64,000 nucleotides of DNA from Malaya genurostris. Lineage: Eukaryota > Arthropoda > Insecta > Diptera > Culicidae. A program made the position numbers and the translations under genes. The stretch's first letter is position 1, and each line of letters opens with the position of its first letter. The notes under the pieces are model-generated. The model was not told where the DNA came from. It was given only the letters and a program-made list of their open reading frames with translations, and did not search any database. Of this stretch, positions 12,450 through 24,324 are shown in pieces. Location of the stretch: the NCBI RefSeq assembly GCF_030247185.1, contig NC_080571.1:17081631-17145630 (forward strand). The letters run 5' to 3'.

Positions 12450-14740
12450 AGTGCATCCATCATCACCTTTATTTTTGTTTTTATTATGGGAACCTTTAAA
12501 TTGTTTAATTTTTAATGTAATTGAGCTCGGTCAATGAAAAGTATTTTAAAGTACGTTTCTAACGGTACAGTAATCTTCATTAAAACATGTTGAATTTCTA
12601 AGTTGTAAAGTAGTTTACGACCCAACATAATGAGTTCCAATCGTAGCCTACTACTTAGGTCTCCGAAACGAACCCTGAATGATAATCGATAAAACCGAAA
12701 CTGGCTTCCATATCCCAACCCAAAGGCACTGCTTTCGGTGTGATTAAATGGTGGCACTAATATCGAGTAGTTTTTTTTTACAAGCAAACCTCCTGCAGAA
12801 CAATGTCGAACATCTTACGGTTCGAGGGCTGCGATATCGTTGACCGGCTTTTTCCGATGCAGTTGTGTTTTTTTTCTGCCGCATTATCTCGAGTCTGCTC
12901 GCCCACACGATTGGTACAGGAAATCCCACTGACTGCAGCACAATTAAACTTCTTGGTAGGGAAAGAAGTTCGTGGATGCCGCCAAACCACCCGGAGGCCA
13001 GTGAGTGAACGAGAGCGGAAAGTGAGAAAGAGTACACAACCAATAACCGAACACGTGGGTCTGCCGTGGGTTGATCTCCTCCTCGGCCTCCGTGTGTCAC
13101 CGAGGCTTTTCTCCTTACCTGCCTACGGCACCGGTCAGCAGGAGGTCCTCATTCCTTAATTCAACGAACCAGAAGATGAGCGTCATGCTAGGTTATGCCA
13201 TGATAGCGTATGCAGCAGAGATAAGAACAACGGCATCATCATCATCGGTAACCCTCCGAGTGGTCCCGAAGAAAAGGCACAGTTTGTATCCCGGTTCTTT
13301 CGCCGTTGTGTGGTTCAATGAAACGAAAAACTGACACAGAAAGAAGTCTGCCTTCTCGGGCTAGGAACAGAACCTGATCGTTCGACTGTGAAAGACGGTG
13401 CGGTGCTGGTGGTGTAAGCCAACAGAAAATAGATATCAGCATTGCTTTTTATTGGTACCTCTAGCTGTTGTTTGTGGCTTCATTCCATTTCTTCTTCAAG
13501 GTGAAATGCGAGCGAACCGGGGGAGGCGTAACGAGTCAGTTGGAAAGAAAAAAAAATGTGCCATTAAATATTTGATCTCCGGTGGAAATTGTGGTATTTT
13601 GTTCAGCTGAATTACATCCACGCGGGTGATTAAAGCAGCACTTCTACACGAGCTATATTGTTTCATTAAAGGTTACTGGCAGCACTAGAGAGCGGCTACG
13701 CAACTACGCAAATTAAAAGATTCAATAGCATTTCGTTCGCTACGGAACGGACATCAGGGTGGAAGGAAGGAAGGAAGGAAAGCAGGAATCCCGGAACAAC
13801 AACCGGAGACGCTGTGGTATGCAAAGGGCAAACACAAAAATAGAACCCATCCGTCTGTGACTGCACCCTTGGGCGCCAAATCCCACACGAATTCCGTTTC
13901 TGTCTATTTCAGAATCATCGTATCATTTACCCCGAAAACCATTGCAATCCATCCATCAGAACCAACCGACGGACGGACGGCCGGATCGAGTGCACTGAGT
14001 AGTTCAATGGTGAAAACCACAGGAAGACCACTGCCAAAAACGAGAAAATAGAACAACGCACGGCAATCGACGTCATCGAATCCGGCAATAATGACGATGC
14101 AAATGTCAACGTGAAACCACATCACACAACACAAACCCGGATTGGCCTAAAATTGTTGTTGTTGTTGTTGGCCCCGGCGGTGGTTTCGTGTACGGCTGGG
14201 CCCCCTGCCAGCATCATCATCTGAACGTGCTTTATTAAATCGAATCACTGCCCTCGGTGAGTGGGAAGCGGGAATTAGATTTCACTACGACGCGTAACGG
14301 GCCCGTAAATGTGGACAAATGGGGCAGTGTTTTTGTTTTACATTATTATTGTTTTTTTTCTGTGCGATTAGACCAATAATCCTATCGAGCTCTTTTCCCC
14401 GGAGGGCAATTTTGGAGTGAGTTTGATGTGTGACGAGAGCGAATCAACGTTTGGAAGTTTAGACTCTTGGATGCACCTTTGATCTGTCAAGTAACCCTTT
14501 TACACGATTGAAAAGTAAATGTTTTAGATTTTTAAACATTGAAGTAAAATTATCACACTTTCTCAATCGTCTACTGGTAATTTCCACGCTACAGAAAATA
14601 CGAACGATTCTTTGTTCGTATTAATTCGGACACAAAAATTTGCTATTGATTTTAAATAGAATTTTATTGGATGGGTAATTAAATTTTTTCATTCATTCAG
14701 TTAATTTAATTTATGCGACCTTTTTTATGCGTTTTATTCT
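12450..14740. other. Non-repetitive intronic-type DNA, no gene recognised
   Basis: GC-richer, single-copy stretch. It has (GGAA)n at about 13764-13780, (TTG)n at about 14154-14170 and a CAT run near 13226-13237. Open frames up to 118 aa (12803-13159 on +, 12744-13100 on -) overlap on opposite strands, have no domain and lack splice context, so I do not call them. Confidence 0.45.
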
Positions 14741-14744
14741 AAAT

Positions 14745-16361
14745 TAGCTAAATTACCCGGCGTTTTTTGGAAATATTTCGTGAAGGCAGGGCGCATAAAA
14801 AAATCTAGAAATTGTCCTGCTCATTGAAATACTCAGATCGTAGTGATATAGAACTTAGACGGCAACCCGATTGAACAATACTCCGTTCATGTTCATACTG
14901 CAAATGGTCAGTGTCTCATCTCAGATATTAAATTAGATCAGTTTTATATTTGAACCCTTTTGTTAGGAACATTCAAAACACCTTTCTCTCTATAAATATC
15001 TTTTTAGTAACCTCTGAGTTCCATATGTATATGTATTTGTAAAGTACTTGAATTAACGTTCTTCGTCAGATTCGATCTATAATACCTTAGGCTTCCATGG
15101 GAATAAACACTTGCTGCTTCTTCCTCTTTATAGAAATTTTTATGACATCATTATTTCCACGTAATCGCTCAAGATTTTCCATCTGATAATGATTTTTTTA
15201 TAACTGTTCAACATCATAACTACATTCGTACTATTGAATAACTATTTTATATCATTTATTTTACCCCGGCTTTAACCATTTAGGTTGTTCTCCGAAGAGG
15301 AAAACCTATAGAATAACGATGCAGTTAATACAAATGTTGTTGTAAACTTATCAGTTTCCATGTTCGGGGCACTTGCTACACTCTCTCACACTCAAAATAA
15401 CCTTATAATCTATTTTGATTAACCTTCCTTTTTGTCAGTAAACTTACTACAGATGTGCCAAACTTGATGGCGATTCGTTTAGTTGTTTCGTAGTTATGCT
15501 GAGTCTTAAATATACTCGCATTCATAGGCAGATAAAGATTAGTTTCCCTTTGTTCTTTGAATTCCCCGGCAAAATTAATGAAGAGCAATGAGTATCTGTG
15601 CCAAATATGAAAGCAATCCGTTCAGTATTCAGTATTTTATAGCAATTCGTACTAAAGCACGGAGTTATGCCGTTACAAACATTACAGTCTCTTTTTAAAG
15701 GCACTTACTACACCCTTCTTCCACCAAATATCCTTATAATTATATCTAAGTTGTGCAAAAAGTATCTATGGTCTTCAAAAAGTACTGATTCTCGACAAAT
15801 TAGATAATTGTTTTAATGACCCCTCTTGTTAAGGACACTTGCTACGCTCCCCCCCCCCCCTAAAATATTCTAAAGAGCGAGAAGTACATGTGCCATGTTT
15901 GATAGCAATCCGTTCAGTAGTTCCGGAGTTATGCCATTACAAACATTACACCTCCCTTTTCAAAGGCACTTGCCACATCCACCCCCCATATAATAATATA
16001 TACAATATGTTTCTATGGTTTGAAAAAATGTATCAATTCTCGTCAAATTTTCACAACCCCCCCTGATAAGGACACTTACTACGCTCCCTTCCCCGTTAAA
16101 ATACCCTTATGACCATCTCAGAAAAGCATGAAGTATCTGTGCCAAGTTTGGTGGCAATCCGTTCAGTAGTTTCGGAGTTGTGCCGTTTAAAACATAACAC
16201 CCTCCTTTTTAAAGGTACTTGCTACATCCACCCCCGTCAAGTTATATAAATTTTTCCATGACCCACCCCCCTTGTTTATGACACCTGCTACGCTCCCTCC
16301 CCTATAAAAATACTCCTTGAACTATCTCTGAAATACAAGAAGTTATGGCGTTACAAACATA
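14745..16361 (+). repeat. Tandem-unit dispersed repeat, copy 2 (interrupted by mariner)
   Basis: The head 'gctaaattacccggcgtttt' at about 14752 is followed by the same approximately 250-290-bp degenerate units as 6050-7997, clearest from 15590 to 16340. It also contains 'tttattttaccccggctttaacc' (15255-15280), which recurs inverted near 50000. The copy is split by the mariner at 16362-17651, and its tail resumes at 17654 (caaactcacat). Confidence 0.6.
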
Positions 16362-17651
16362 ACAGATCGGCTGAAAAGTTTGTATCGTTTCTATGAGAGG
16401 GCGCCACTAGAATTAAATCCATACCATTTTCAGTTAGTACCAACCTTCAAAAGATACGTGTATAAATTTGACAGCTGTCTGATTATTGGTTTGTGAGATA
16501 TTGCATTTTGAGTGAAGCTACTTTTGTTATTGTGAAAAAAATGGAAAAAAGGAATTTCGTGTGTTGATGAAACACTACTTTTTGATGAAAAAAAGTGCCG
16601 CCGATACCAAAAAATGGCTTGATGAGTGTTATCCAGACTCTGCACCGGGCGAAGCAACAATTCGTAAGTGGTTTGCAAAATTTCGTACTGGTCTTATAAG
16701 CACCGAAGACGATGAACGCAGTGGACGTCCAAAAGAGGCTGTTACCGATGAAAACGTGAAAAAAATCCACAAAATGGTTTTCAATGACCGTAAAGTGAAG
16801 TTGATCGAGATAGCTGACACCCTAAAGATATCAAAGGAACGTGTTGGACATATTATTCACGAATATTTGGATATGAGAATGCTTTGTGCAAAATGGGTGC
16901 CGCGTGAGCTCACAATCGATCAAAAACAACAACGAATTGATGATTCTGAGCAGTGTTTAGAGCTGTTATATCGAAATAAAACCGATTTTTTTCGTCGATA
17001 TATAACAATGGACGAAACATGGCTCCATCACTTCACTCCGGAGTCCAATCGTCAGTCAGCTGAGTGGACTGCACGCGATGAACCGAACCCAAAGCGTGGA
17101 AAGACTCAACAATCGGCCGGTAAGGTTATGGCGTCTGTATTTTGGGATTAGCATGGTATAATTTCCATCGACTACCTTGAAAAGGGAAAAACCATCAACA
17201 GTGACTATTATATAGCGTTATTAGAGCGTTTGAAGGACGAAATTTCAAAAAACGGCCTCATTTGAAGAAGAAAATAGTTTTGTTTCATCAAGACAATGCA
17301 CCGTGTCACAAGTCGATGAAAACCATGCTGAAATTGAACGAATTGGGCTTCGAATTGCTCCCTCATCCACCGTATTCTCCAGATTTGGCCCCCAGTGACT
17401 TTTTCCTGTTCTCAGACCTCAAGAGAATGCTCGCTGGAAAAAAATTTAGAAGCAATGAAGAGGTAATCGCTGAAACTGAGGCCTATTTTGAGGCAAAGGA
17501 CAAATCGTACTACAAAAATGGTAACGAAAAGTTGGAAGATCGCTATAATCGCTGTATCGCTTCTGATGGCAATTATGTTGAATAATAAAAACGAATTTTG
17601 GCAAAAAATGTGTGTTTCTATTAAACGATACGAACTTTTCAGCCGAACTGT
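16362..17651 (+). mobile_element. Full-length irritans-subfamily mariner (Himar1-like), 1290 bp
   Basis: Terminal inverted repeats ACAGATCGGCTGAAAAGTTT (left) and the near-identical complement (right) are bounded by TA at 16360-16361 and 17652-17653. It carries one transposase gene with three lesions and is otherwise complete. It inserted into the tandem-unit repeat, so it is younger than that repeat. Confidence 0.95.
16541..17585 (+). pseudogene. mariner transposase, D,D34D, near-intact pseudogene
   Basis: The family start ATG is at 16541. The A-run just after it is one base short, shifting the frame until residues FRVLMKHYF. The paired helix-turn-helix region follows, then WVPREL and the first catalytic Asp in MDETWLHH. 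A nonsense codon replaces the residue after FWD (about 17150). A second missing base in an A-run at about 17250 shifts the frame again. After that HQDNAPCHKSM carries the second Asp and SPDLAPSDFFLF the third, with 34 residues between them. The protein then runs to DGNYVE and a stop at 17585. Wording and length match Himar1-type (irritans) mariners. Three small lesions make it inactive. Confidence 0.9.
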
Positions 17652-17653
17652 TA

Positions 17654-18640
17654 CAAACTCACATCGATGATCGCGTAAAAAAAGATTTTTGTATAATTAA
17701 GGAAATCCTTTATATACATATACAAATCAATCTAATAGTTTAGTTTCAAAGTTCAGTTTCAAAGAATCTAAATAAGATCGTGCACATCCAAGAATTATCT
17801 GGAGTGCAAATATTTTATATAATCACTCTTATATGACTATTGAGTGCGGTATGTAGTCGTAGTACAATTCACAGAAAATTGACATACTGTGTGATAAGAT
17901 CTGTAGAAGAACTTGCACATCCAAAACCTCCTCGGAAAATGCCTTAAGGTCAACCAACACAGTCGATGATACATCCAAAAACTACCTGAGGTTCATGCCT
18001 TAAGGTCTACCAGTACACAGTGGTCCGAAACGGGAAATTAGCGTGACAAAAAATATTTTTTCACTTTTAAATATTAGTTTTTTGTCGTTGGTGTCTTCAC
18101 AAAAGTTGTTTGTAATCAAATGGCGCTCCTTTTGATATAAAACGTTACTAGGGTGGTCCTTATTTAGATTGAAATATGAAATCTTAATTGAACTCAAAAA
18201 CGATTTTATTGTACGACAAAGTTGTACCTAATTTTATTCTGAGCAACTTTGCTGAAAAAAGCACCTTTCTAGCTTTTCATTTGATCGAGTTACATCAGTT
18301 TTCCCGAGTAAAAGTAGGGTGGCTCCTAAATGCAAAACTTTATCGTAAATATCTTTTGTTATATTTAAGGCACCAACATAATGTTTTCTCCATCCCATGG
18401 AAAATATCTTCAGCAATTTATTTTAAAATTTTCAGTTCATAACCACAAACAACTCAAAAGTGAAATTTTCTAAAATGTTTGGTATGAACGAGTATTAAGG
18501 TGAAATTAAGTGCCACAATAAGGCGCACAAAATTTAAACGGCATGAATTGAGCGAATCATCGCAACGAAGCGTATCACGCAAAACCGACACATAGAAATA
18601 CGAGATATGTTCAGTGATTGAAAGCAGTGGGCTTACGATA
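17654..18640. other. Unassigned AT-rich repeat-like DNA
   Basis: 17654-17700 is the tail of the tandem-unit repeat. 17770-18010 has internally repeated phrases ('gcacatccaa', 'gccttaaggtc'). 18225-18310 ('ctgagcaactttgctgaa') recurs at 55180-55205. No coding signal was seen. Confidence 0.35.
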
Positions 18641-18934
18641 CGTTTTTTTTTTTTCATAAATACGTTTTTTTCATAGGCAATATAGGCATCCACAATACAT
18701 AGTACTTTAAACCTAATACATTTCGAATATTATATTAGTAGGATGGTATTCATTAGTTTATCAAAAAACTGTTTTTATTAAGCGATTTGCTATTATAAAT
18801 TACATTAAATAAAATACATTTATTTTGTACATTATCTTGTAACTATTTAGGTTTGTTTGTATCAGTTCACCACTTTTATATAGCTGGCTATTGGTTGAAC
18901 TCATGGATAAGAAAGGGGTCTAACATAAAATAAA
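18641..18934 (-). mobile_element. I-clade LINE, old copy: 3' UTR and poly(A) part
   Basis: Aligns with the 3' UTR of the intact copy (18935-19328): 'aggtttgtttgtatca', 'gctattggttgaactcatgga' and a terminal A-run on the - strand at 18641-18655. It is the downstream part of the copy whose ORF2 end is at 25000-25723. The two parts are separated by the insertion at 18935-24991. Confidence 0.75.
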
Positions 18935-19328
18935 TTTTTTTTTTTTCCATAAATACGTTTATTTCTTAAGGCAGTTTACATAAGTTTTTCTTCGCCGTAG
19001 CATCACTTTTACATAATATTCTTATCCTAATTTAATTCTAACATAGTCACAACGTTTTGAATTTATTAAAACATATTCTCTTATAGCTTAAATATCATCT
19101 TAGGTAACTCGTCATTAATTATGAAATCTACTCGGAAATATTATTTGACCCAAACGATTAACTTCTATAAATTATAAAATAAGCTGTTATTTTCAGACAT
19201 TTTGTTGATAATTTCATAAACTGTTTCGAGTTTGTTTGTATCATTACATAATTTTTATTCTAATTTAGCTATTGGTTGAACTCATGGACGCAGCTGGGAT
19301 CAGAACTAAGTCTTAAAAGGGGCCTTTA

Positions 19329-22300
19329 TTAAATTGAAACTCCAATTTTCTTTATGAAATGATAAATAAGTTTCATGTATGAAAGGTCACGACAAGCAAG
19401 AATGTCTCGAACTGGGATATTGGATAGTTTACCTTGGGTACGCAAAGAATTTATTAGTTGAGATCTGACATCACGATACTCCACGCATGTCCAAACGACA
19501 TGATCAATATCCCGATAACCTTCTCCGCAAGCACAATGATTAGTCTCGGAGAGCCCAATTCGAAGGAGATGTGCATCTAACGTGTAGTGATTGGACATGA
19601 GTCTGGACATCACACGAATGAAATCCCTACTCACATCCAGTTCCCTGAACCATGCCTTTGTCGATATTTTCGGAATAATTGAGTGCATCCACCGACCCAG
19701 ATCATCTCTATCCCAAGATGCTTGCCAGCTGGCAAGTGTTCTTTGGCGAGACGAACTATAGAATTCGTTGAAAGCAATCGGTCGCTCATAAATTTCACCC
19801 TCAATAGCACCACGTTTGGCTAAATTATCGGCTCTTTCATTGCCTGGAATGGAGCAATGAGCCGGGACCCAGACTATAGTGATTAGATAATTATTATTCA
19901 ATATGTCGTTCAGACACTGTTTTATTTTACCCAAGAAAAACGGTTCATTTTTGCCAGCAGCGATTGAGCGAATGGCTTCAATTGCACTCAGACTATCTGT
20001 GAAGAGGAAATAATGGTTTGGAGATAATGTGACGATTACACTCAAACTATAATGAACTGCTGCTAGCTCTGCTATATAAACAGATGCAGGTTCTTGAAGC
20101 CTAAATGAGGCCGAAACATTATTGTTGAACATACCAAACCCTGTCGCTTCTTCAATTCGCGATCCGTCCGTGTAAAACATTTTCTCAGAGTCAATATGCC
20201 TGAACTTACTTGAAAAAATTTTTGGGATTTCCGTCGAGCGTAGATGATCCGGGATTCCACGCACTTCACGCTGCATGGATGTATCGAAAAATAAAGTTGA
20301 GTCAGGGGCACTTAGGATGCTGACACGGATAGGAATATATCTTGAAGGGTTGATTTCCTGTGACATATGGTTAAAATATACTGTCATAAATTTTGTTTGA
20401 GATCGAAGCTCGACTAGTCGTTCGAAATTATTAATTACCATGGGATTCAGCACCTCACATCTTATTAGCAGGCGTGATGAAAGCTCCCAAAATCGATCTT
20501 TTAATGGAAGAACTCCCGCCAGAACTTCAAGACTCATTGTATGTGTCGAATGCATGCAGCCTAAGGCAATTCGCAAACAACGGTACTGAATTCGCTCAAG
20601 TTTGATAAAATGAGAGTTTGCAGCGGAACGAAAACAAACGCACCCATATTCCATCACTGAAAGTATCGTTGTTTGATACAATTTTATTAGATCTTGCGGA
20701 TGAGAACCCCACCAAGATCCTGTTATTGTTCGAAGAAAATTTACTCTTTGTTGGCATTTTGTTATCAGAAACCTAATGTGTCCTCCCCACGTGCATTTGG
20801 AATCGAACCACACCCCGAGGTATTTAAAAGTTAAAACCTGTTGGATCATTCTTCCCATCATATGGAGCTGAAGCTGCGCGGGATCATGCTTTTTTGAAAA
20901 GACGACTAACTCTGTTTTCTCCGCAGAGAATTCGATACCAAGATGAACAGCCCAATCGGACAAGTTATCTAAGGTATCTTGCAATGGTTTATGCAGATCA
21001 ATAGCTTTGGGTCCAGTAACTGAAACCACGCCATCATCTGCCAATTGTCTTAGTGTACATGGGGTTACTAGACAGCTGTCAATGTCATTTACGTAAAAAT
21101 TATAGAGGAGCGGACTGAGGCATGAGCCTTGCGGGAGACCCATGTAACTATTTCTGAGTGTTGCCAAATCGCCATGTGAAAAATGCATGTGTTTCTCTGA
21201 CAAAAGGTTGTGCAAATAATTATTTATAACCGCTGGGAGTCCATTTTGGTGAAGCTTGTCTGAAAGAACATCAATGGAAACTGAATCAAATGCTCCTTTA
21301 ATGTCTAAAAATACAGATGCCATTTGTTGCTTTTGAGCGAAGGCAATTTGGATGTCAGACGAAAGTAATGCAAGGCAATCATTCGTCCCTTTATTTCTAC
21401 GGAAGCCAAACTGAGTATCTGACAACAAACCGTTCGTCTCGACCCAAGTGTCGAGACGTCGTAGAATAATTTTTTCGAACAATTTTCTGATGCAGGACAA
21501 CATCGCAATGGGTCTATATGAGTTGTGATTGGAAGCTGGTTTCCCCGGTTTTTGAATGGCGATAACTTTCACTTGTCTCCAGTCAGGTGGAACAATATTT
21601 TGCTCAAGAAACTTGTTGAACAATTCCAACAAACGTCTTTTTGCGAGGTTGGGCAGATTCTTCACCAAGTTGAATTTAATTCTGTCCAACCCTGGAGCGT
21701 TATTGTTACAAGACAAGAGTGCTATAGAAAATTCCATCATTGAAAATGGGTTATTAATAAAACCATTATTTGGAGGAGATTCCCGTATAATGCTCTGCGT
21801 AGGAACAGAATCTGGGCAAACTTTCCTAGCAAAGTCAAATATCCATCGGTTCGAGTATTCATCACTCTCATTGCCCACGGTACGATTCCTCATTCGTCTG
21901 GCCGTGTTCCAAAGAGTGCTCATTGAGGTATCTCTTGACAAACCTTCGACAAAATGTCTCCAATAGCTACATTTTTTGGCTCGAAGTATGCTCTTGTACT
22001 TGGTTTCTAAAACCATAAGTTTTTCAAAATTCTGAGGAGTTCCTCCTCCCCGTTTTAGAAACGTCTTGCAAGCATTTTGTTTTGCGAGTTTAGCCTCTGA
22101 GCACTCTTTGTCCCACCAGGGGTTGGGAGGCCTTCTGTTAGTCGTTGGCCCAGGAAAGCGTTTAGTTTGGGATTGTTCTGCTGCCTCCAGAATCGAACAA
22201 ATGAGGAAGTCATATTCTTCAAGTGGAGGGAGCTCTTCCATTGAATTCAAAATACTAGAGATACTACTTTGGTATTTAATCCAGTCGATATTTTTTGTCA

Positions 22301-23021
22301 AATCATATGGAATACTAGCGGAAGTAGCAATGCAATTGCTACTGCTAATTGAGATGATGATTGGTAAATGATCGCTACCGTGTAAATCAGGCAGTATTTT
22401 CCAGGTGCAATCTAGTCGAATTGATGTTGAGCAAAGAGATAGATCTAATGCACTTGGGCGTGCCGGAGGTCTTGGGATCCGTGTCATGCTACCCATATTT
22501 AATACCGTCATGCTAAAATTGTCACAAATGTTTTGTATTAAAGATGATCTGCTATCATTGTAAACGGAACCCCACATAATACCGTGCGAATTTAAATCCC
22601 CCAGAATCAATCGTGGTGCAGGAAGGGCTTCAACCATTTCATTAAGCTGTTGCTGTCCAACTTGTGCTTTTGGAGGAATATAAACCGAAGCTATGCAAAT
22701 ATCTTTGCCTTTAATGTTTATTTGGCAAGCAACAACTTCTATACTAGAAGTTGAAGGGATGTTTAATCTATAAAAGGAATAGCATTTCTTAATTCCCAAA
22801 AGCACTCCACCATACGGAGAGTCTCTATCGAGACGTATAATGTTAAAATCATTAAAATTTAAAGCTATGTTTGAAGTAAGCCATGTTTCGCATAAAGCAA
22901 ATACATCACATTTTTGACTATGCAATAATATTTTAAATGAATCAAGTTTTGGCATGATGCTTCGACAATTCCACTGCAGGACAGTGATTGTATCATTTGC
23001 GACGGGTGATAAATTATCCAT
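19329..23021 (-). CDS. I-clade LINE ORF2: endonuclease-reverse transcriptase-RNase H
   Basis: Replicates the element by nicking chromosomal DNA and copying its RNA at the nick. The frame is open from 23045. I prefer the ATG at 23021 because it overlaps the ORF1 stop (ATGGATAA). Residues here are counted from the 23045 ATG. APE-type endonuclease is at about 18-232 (WNCRS, CETW, LGDLNSH, GSDHLP). Reverse transcriptase is at about 485-770 (LDIKGAFDSV, MGLPQGSCLSPLLYNF, active site LADDG at about 668-672). RNase H is at about 957-1080 (YTDGS, AELAA, TDSLSA, ERADNLAK, so D-E-D-D is complete). A Cys/His motif, CACGEGYRDIDHVVWTC, is at about 1171-1187. There is no internal stop or frameshift over 1230 codons. 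Confidence 0.93.
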   Translation of the reverse strand: MDNLSPVANDTITVLQWNCRSIMPKLDSFKILLHSQKCDVFALCETWLTSNIALNFNDFNIIRLDRDSPYGGVLLGIKKCYSFYRLNIPSTSSIEVVACQINIKGKDICIASVYIPPKAQVGQQQLNEMVEALPAPRLILGDLNSHGIMWGSVYNDSRSSLIQNICDNFSMTVLNMGSMTRIPRPPARPSALDLSLCSTSIRLDCTWKILPDLHGSDHLPIIISISSSNCIATSASIPYDLTKNIDWIKYQSSISSILNSMEELPPLEEYDFLICSILEAAEQSQTKRFPGPTTNRRPPNPWWDKECSEAKLAKQNACKTFLKRGGGTPQNFEKLMVLETKYKSILRAKKCSYWRHFVEGLSRDTSMSTLWNTARRMRNRTVGNESDEYSNRWIFDFARKVCPDSVPTQSIIRESPPNNGFINNPFSMMEFSIALLSCNNNAPGLDRIKFNLVKNLPNLAKRRLLELFNKFLEQNIVPPDWRQVKVIAIQKPGKPASNHNSYRPIAMLSCIRKLFEKIILRRLDTWVETNGLLSDTQFGFRRNKGTNDCLALLSSDIQIAFAQKQQMASVFLDIKGAFDSVSIDVLSDKLHQNGLPAVINNYLHNLLSEKHMHFSHGDLATLRNSYMGLPQGSCLSPLLYNFYVNDIDSCLVTPCTLRQLADDGVVSVTGPKAIDLHKPLQDTLDNLSDWAVHLGIEFSAEKTELVVFSKKHDPAQLQLHMMGRMIQQVLTFKYLGVWFDSKCTWGGHIRFLITKCQQRVNFLRTITGSWWGSHPQDLIKLYQTTILSVMEYGCVCFRSAANSHFIKLERIQYRCLRIALGCMHSTHTMSLEVLAGVLPLKDRFWELSSRLLIRCEVLNPMVINNFERLVELRSQTKFMTVYFNHMSQEINPSRYIPIRVSILSAPDSTLFFDTSMQREVRGIPDHLRSTEIPKIFSSKFRHIDSEKMFYTDGSRIEEATGFGMFNNNVSASFRLQEPASVYIAELAAVHYSLSVIVTLSPNHYFLFTDSLSAIEAIRSIAAGKNEPFFLGKIKQCLNDILNNNYLITIVWVPAHCSIPGNERADNLAKRGAIEGEIYERPIAFNEFYSSSRQRTLASWQASWDRDDLGRWMHSIIPKISTKAWFRELDVSRDFIRVMSRLMSNHYTLDAHLLRIGLSETNHCACGEGYRDIDHVVWTCVEYRDVRSQLINSLRTQGKLSNIPVRDILACRDLSYMKLIYHFIKKIGVSI

Positions 23022-24324
23022 CAAAAGATACAAAACCTGAGACAATTGGCCATTGAGCTGATAACTGCTTCAAAAAGGTTCTAGCTATTGGAAGGAATGC
23101 CATTATGAGGGTCTTTAAGGGTTCAGATATATTGAATGCTGAGAAAATCCATTCAACAATTTCCGAAAACTTCAGTAATCCTGTTGGTGGCTGTGAAATG
23201 GAGCCCACTGGATTATTATCTTTTTCTGTACTAGATCCTGGATTGGTTTGTGAATTTGACAAACCAGGAGGCACAGTCTTTGGTTTTGACTTTTTTTGTT
23301 TAACACGGGGATCTTTTTTTGAAGATGAAATTTTAGGTGTCTTTTTTGGTAATTTGGAGGAAGACTTCTTTCTCTTAACTGACCCTTGGGTAGTGATAAA
23401 CGAATTACCTTCACTATTTTCGTCAGAGTCAGAGTCCTCTGTTTCCTCTAGATTTGAAAACCCGTTTTCGGTTTCCAAAGGGGGGACATCAATGACCGTT
23501 TTAAGCATTTCTGCATATGTGCGCTTAGACCGTGCTTTTAAAGAAAGCTTAATTTTGTCTTTGTGCACTTTAAATGCAGTGCATACTGAAATATCATCAT
23601 GAGGACTATTCCCACAATAAAGACATTTTTCAATTTCCTTGTTGCAATCATTATCTTTATGAGGTCCTTCACACTTAATACATTTTGGTTTATTGCTACA
23701 GTAAGTAGCTGTGTGTCCGAATTTTTTGCAGTTCGTACAATTCATTACATTTGGAACAAAAAGCCGAACAGGGAGGCGAATTTTATCGACATAGACATGG
23801 GACGGCAACGCAGATCCGGCAAATGTCACTCGAAACGAGTCTGATGGGCGATAAACTTTTTTTCCCTCTTCATAAACTACTGAGTACAGTTGTTTGCACT
23901 CCAGTATTTTCACACCCTCAAGCATAGAGTTCTTGAAACGACCAACACCATGCTTGAGTAAATCATCTACCGAAAGACTCGCTTCGGTAACAACACCGTC
24001 AATTTCGACATCTTTGGAGGGTATGTAAACTTTATACTCTTTATTGAAATGTTCCGAAGAGACAATATCATTCGCGTGTTTCAAATTATTTACCACAACA
24101 CGAATTTTATCGTTATTTACTTTTATGATCTCTTTGATTGAAGAGTATCGTGATGTGAAACCTTTAGAAATTTGGTAAATGTTTAATGGCTTTGATATAC
24201 TTCTAAAAAAGACTATCCAAGGCCCAGAAGAGCTCTCCTGATATTTTTTCGTTCGTGGGGGTATAGGGTTCATGCTAGGATTTACATCCATGGATTCATC
24301 CATCACATTTAAATTTTTAAACAA
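23014..24324 (-). CDS. I-clade LINE ORF1: gag-like nucleic-acid-binding protein
   Basis: A 436-aa protein expected to bind the element RNA in the ribonucleoprotein. The N-terminal half (residues about 35-180) resembles the RNA-binding region of LINE ORF1 proteins. Three zinc knuckles follow: CTNCKKFGHTATYC at 196-209, CIKCEGPHKDNDC at 215-227 and CLYCGNSPHDDISVC at 234-248. The C-terminal part is Ser/Lys-rich (SVKRKKSSSKLPKKTPK) and may be nuclear-targeting or RNA-binding. Its stop overlaps the likely ORF2 start by 8 nt, suggesting termination-reinitiation. Confidence 0.9.
   Translation of the reverse strand: MFKNLNVMDESMDVNPSMNPIPPRTKKYQESSSGPWIVFFRSISKPLNIYQISKGFTSRYSSIKEIIKVNNDKIRVVVNNLKHANDIVSSEHFNKEYKVYIPSKDVEIDGVVTEASLSVDDLLKHGVGRFKNSMLEGVKILECKQLYSVVYEEGKKVYRPSDSFRVTFAGSALPSHVYVDKIRLPVRLFVPNVMNCTNCKKFGHTATYCSNKPKCIKCEGPHKDNDCNKEIEKCLYCGNSPHDDISVCTAFKVHKDKIKLSLKARSKRTYAEMLKTVIDVPPLETENGFSNLEETEDSDSDENSEGNSFITTQGSVKRKKSSSKLPKKTPKISSSKKDPRVKQKKSKPKTVPPGLSNSQTNPGSSTEKDNNPVGSISQPPTGLLKFSEIVEWIFSAFNISEPLKTLIMAFLPIARTFLKQLSAQWPIVSGFVSFDG

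Noticed and set aside
13090..13125. - strand ratchet point at 'ccttacctg'
   Set aside because: CAG|GTAAGG reads on the - strand, but there is no pyrimidine tract upstream of it and the other splice evidence is on the + strand.
12744..13159. 118-aa ORFs on both strands as host exons
   Set aside because: Overlapping antisense frames in GC-richer DNA, no recognised domain, no flanking splice sites of good quality.
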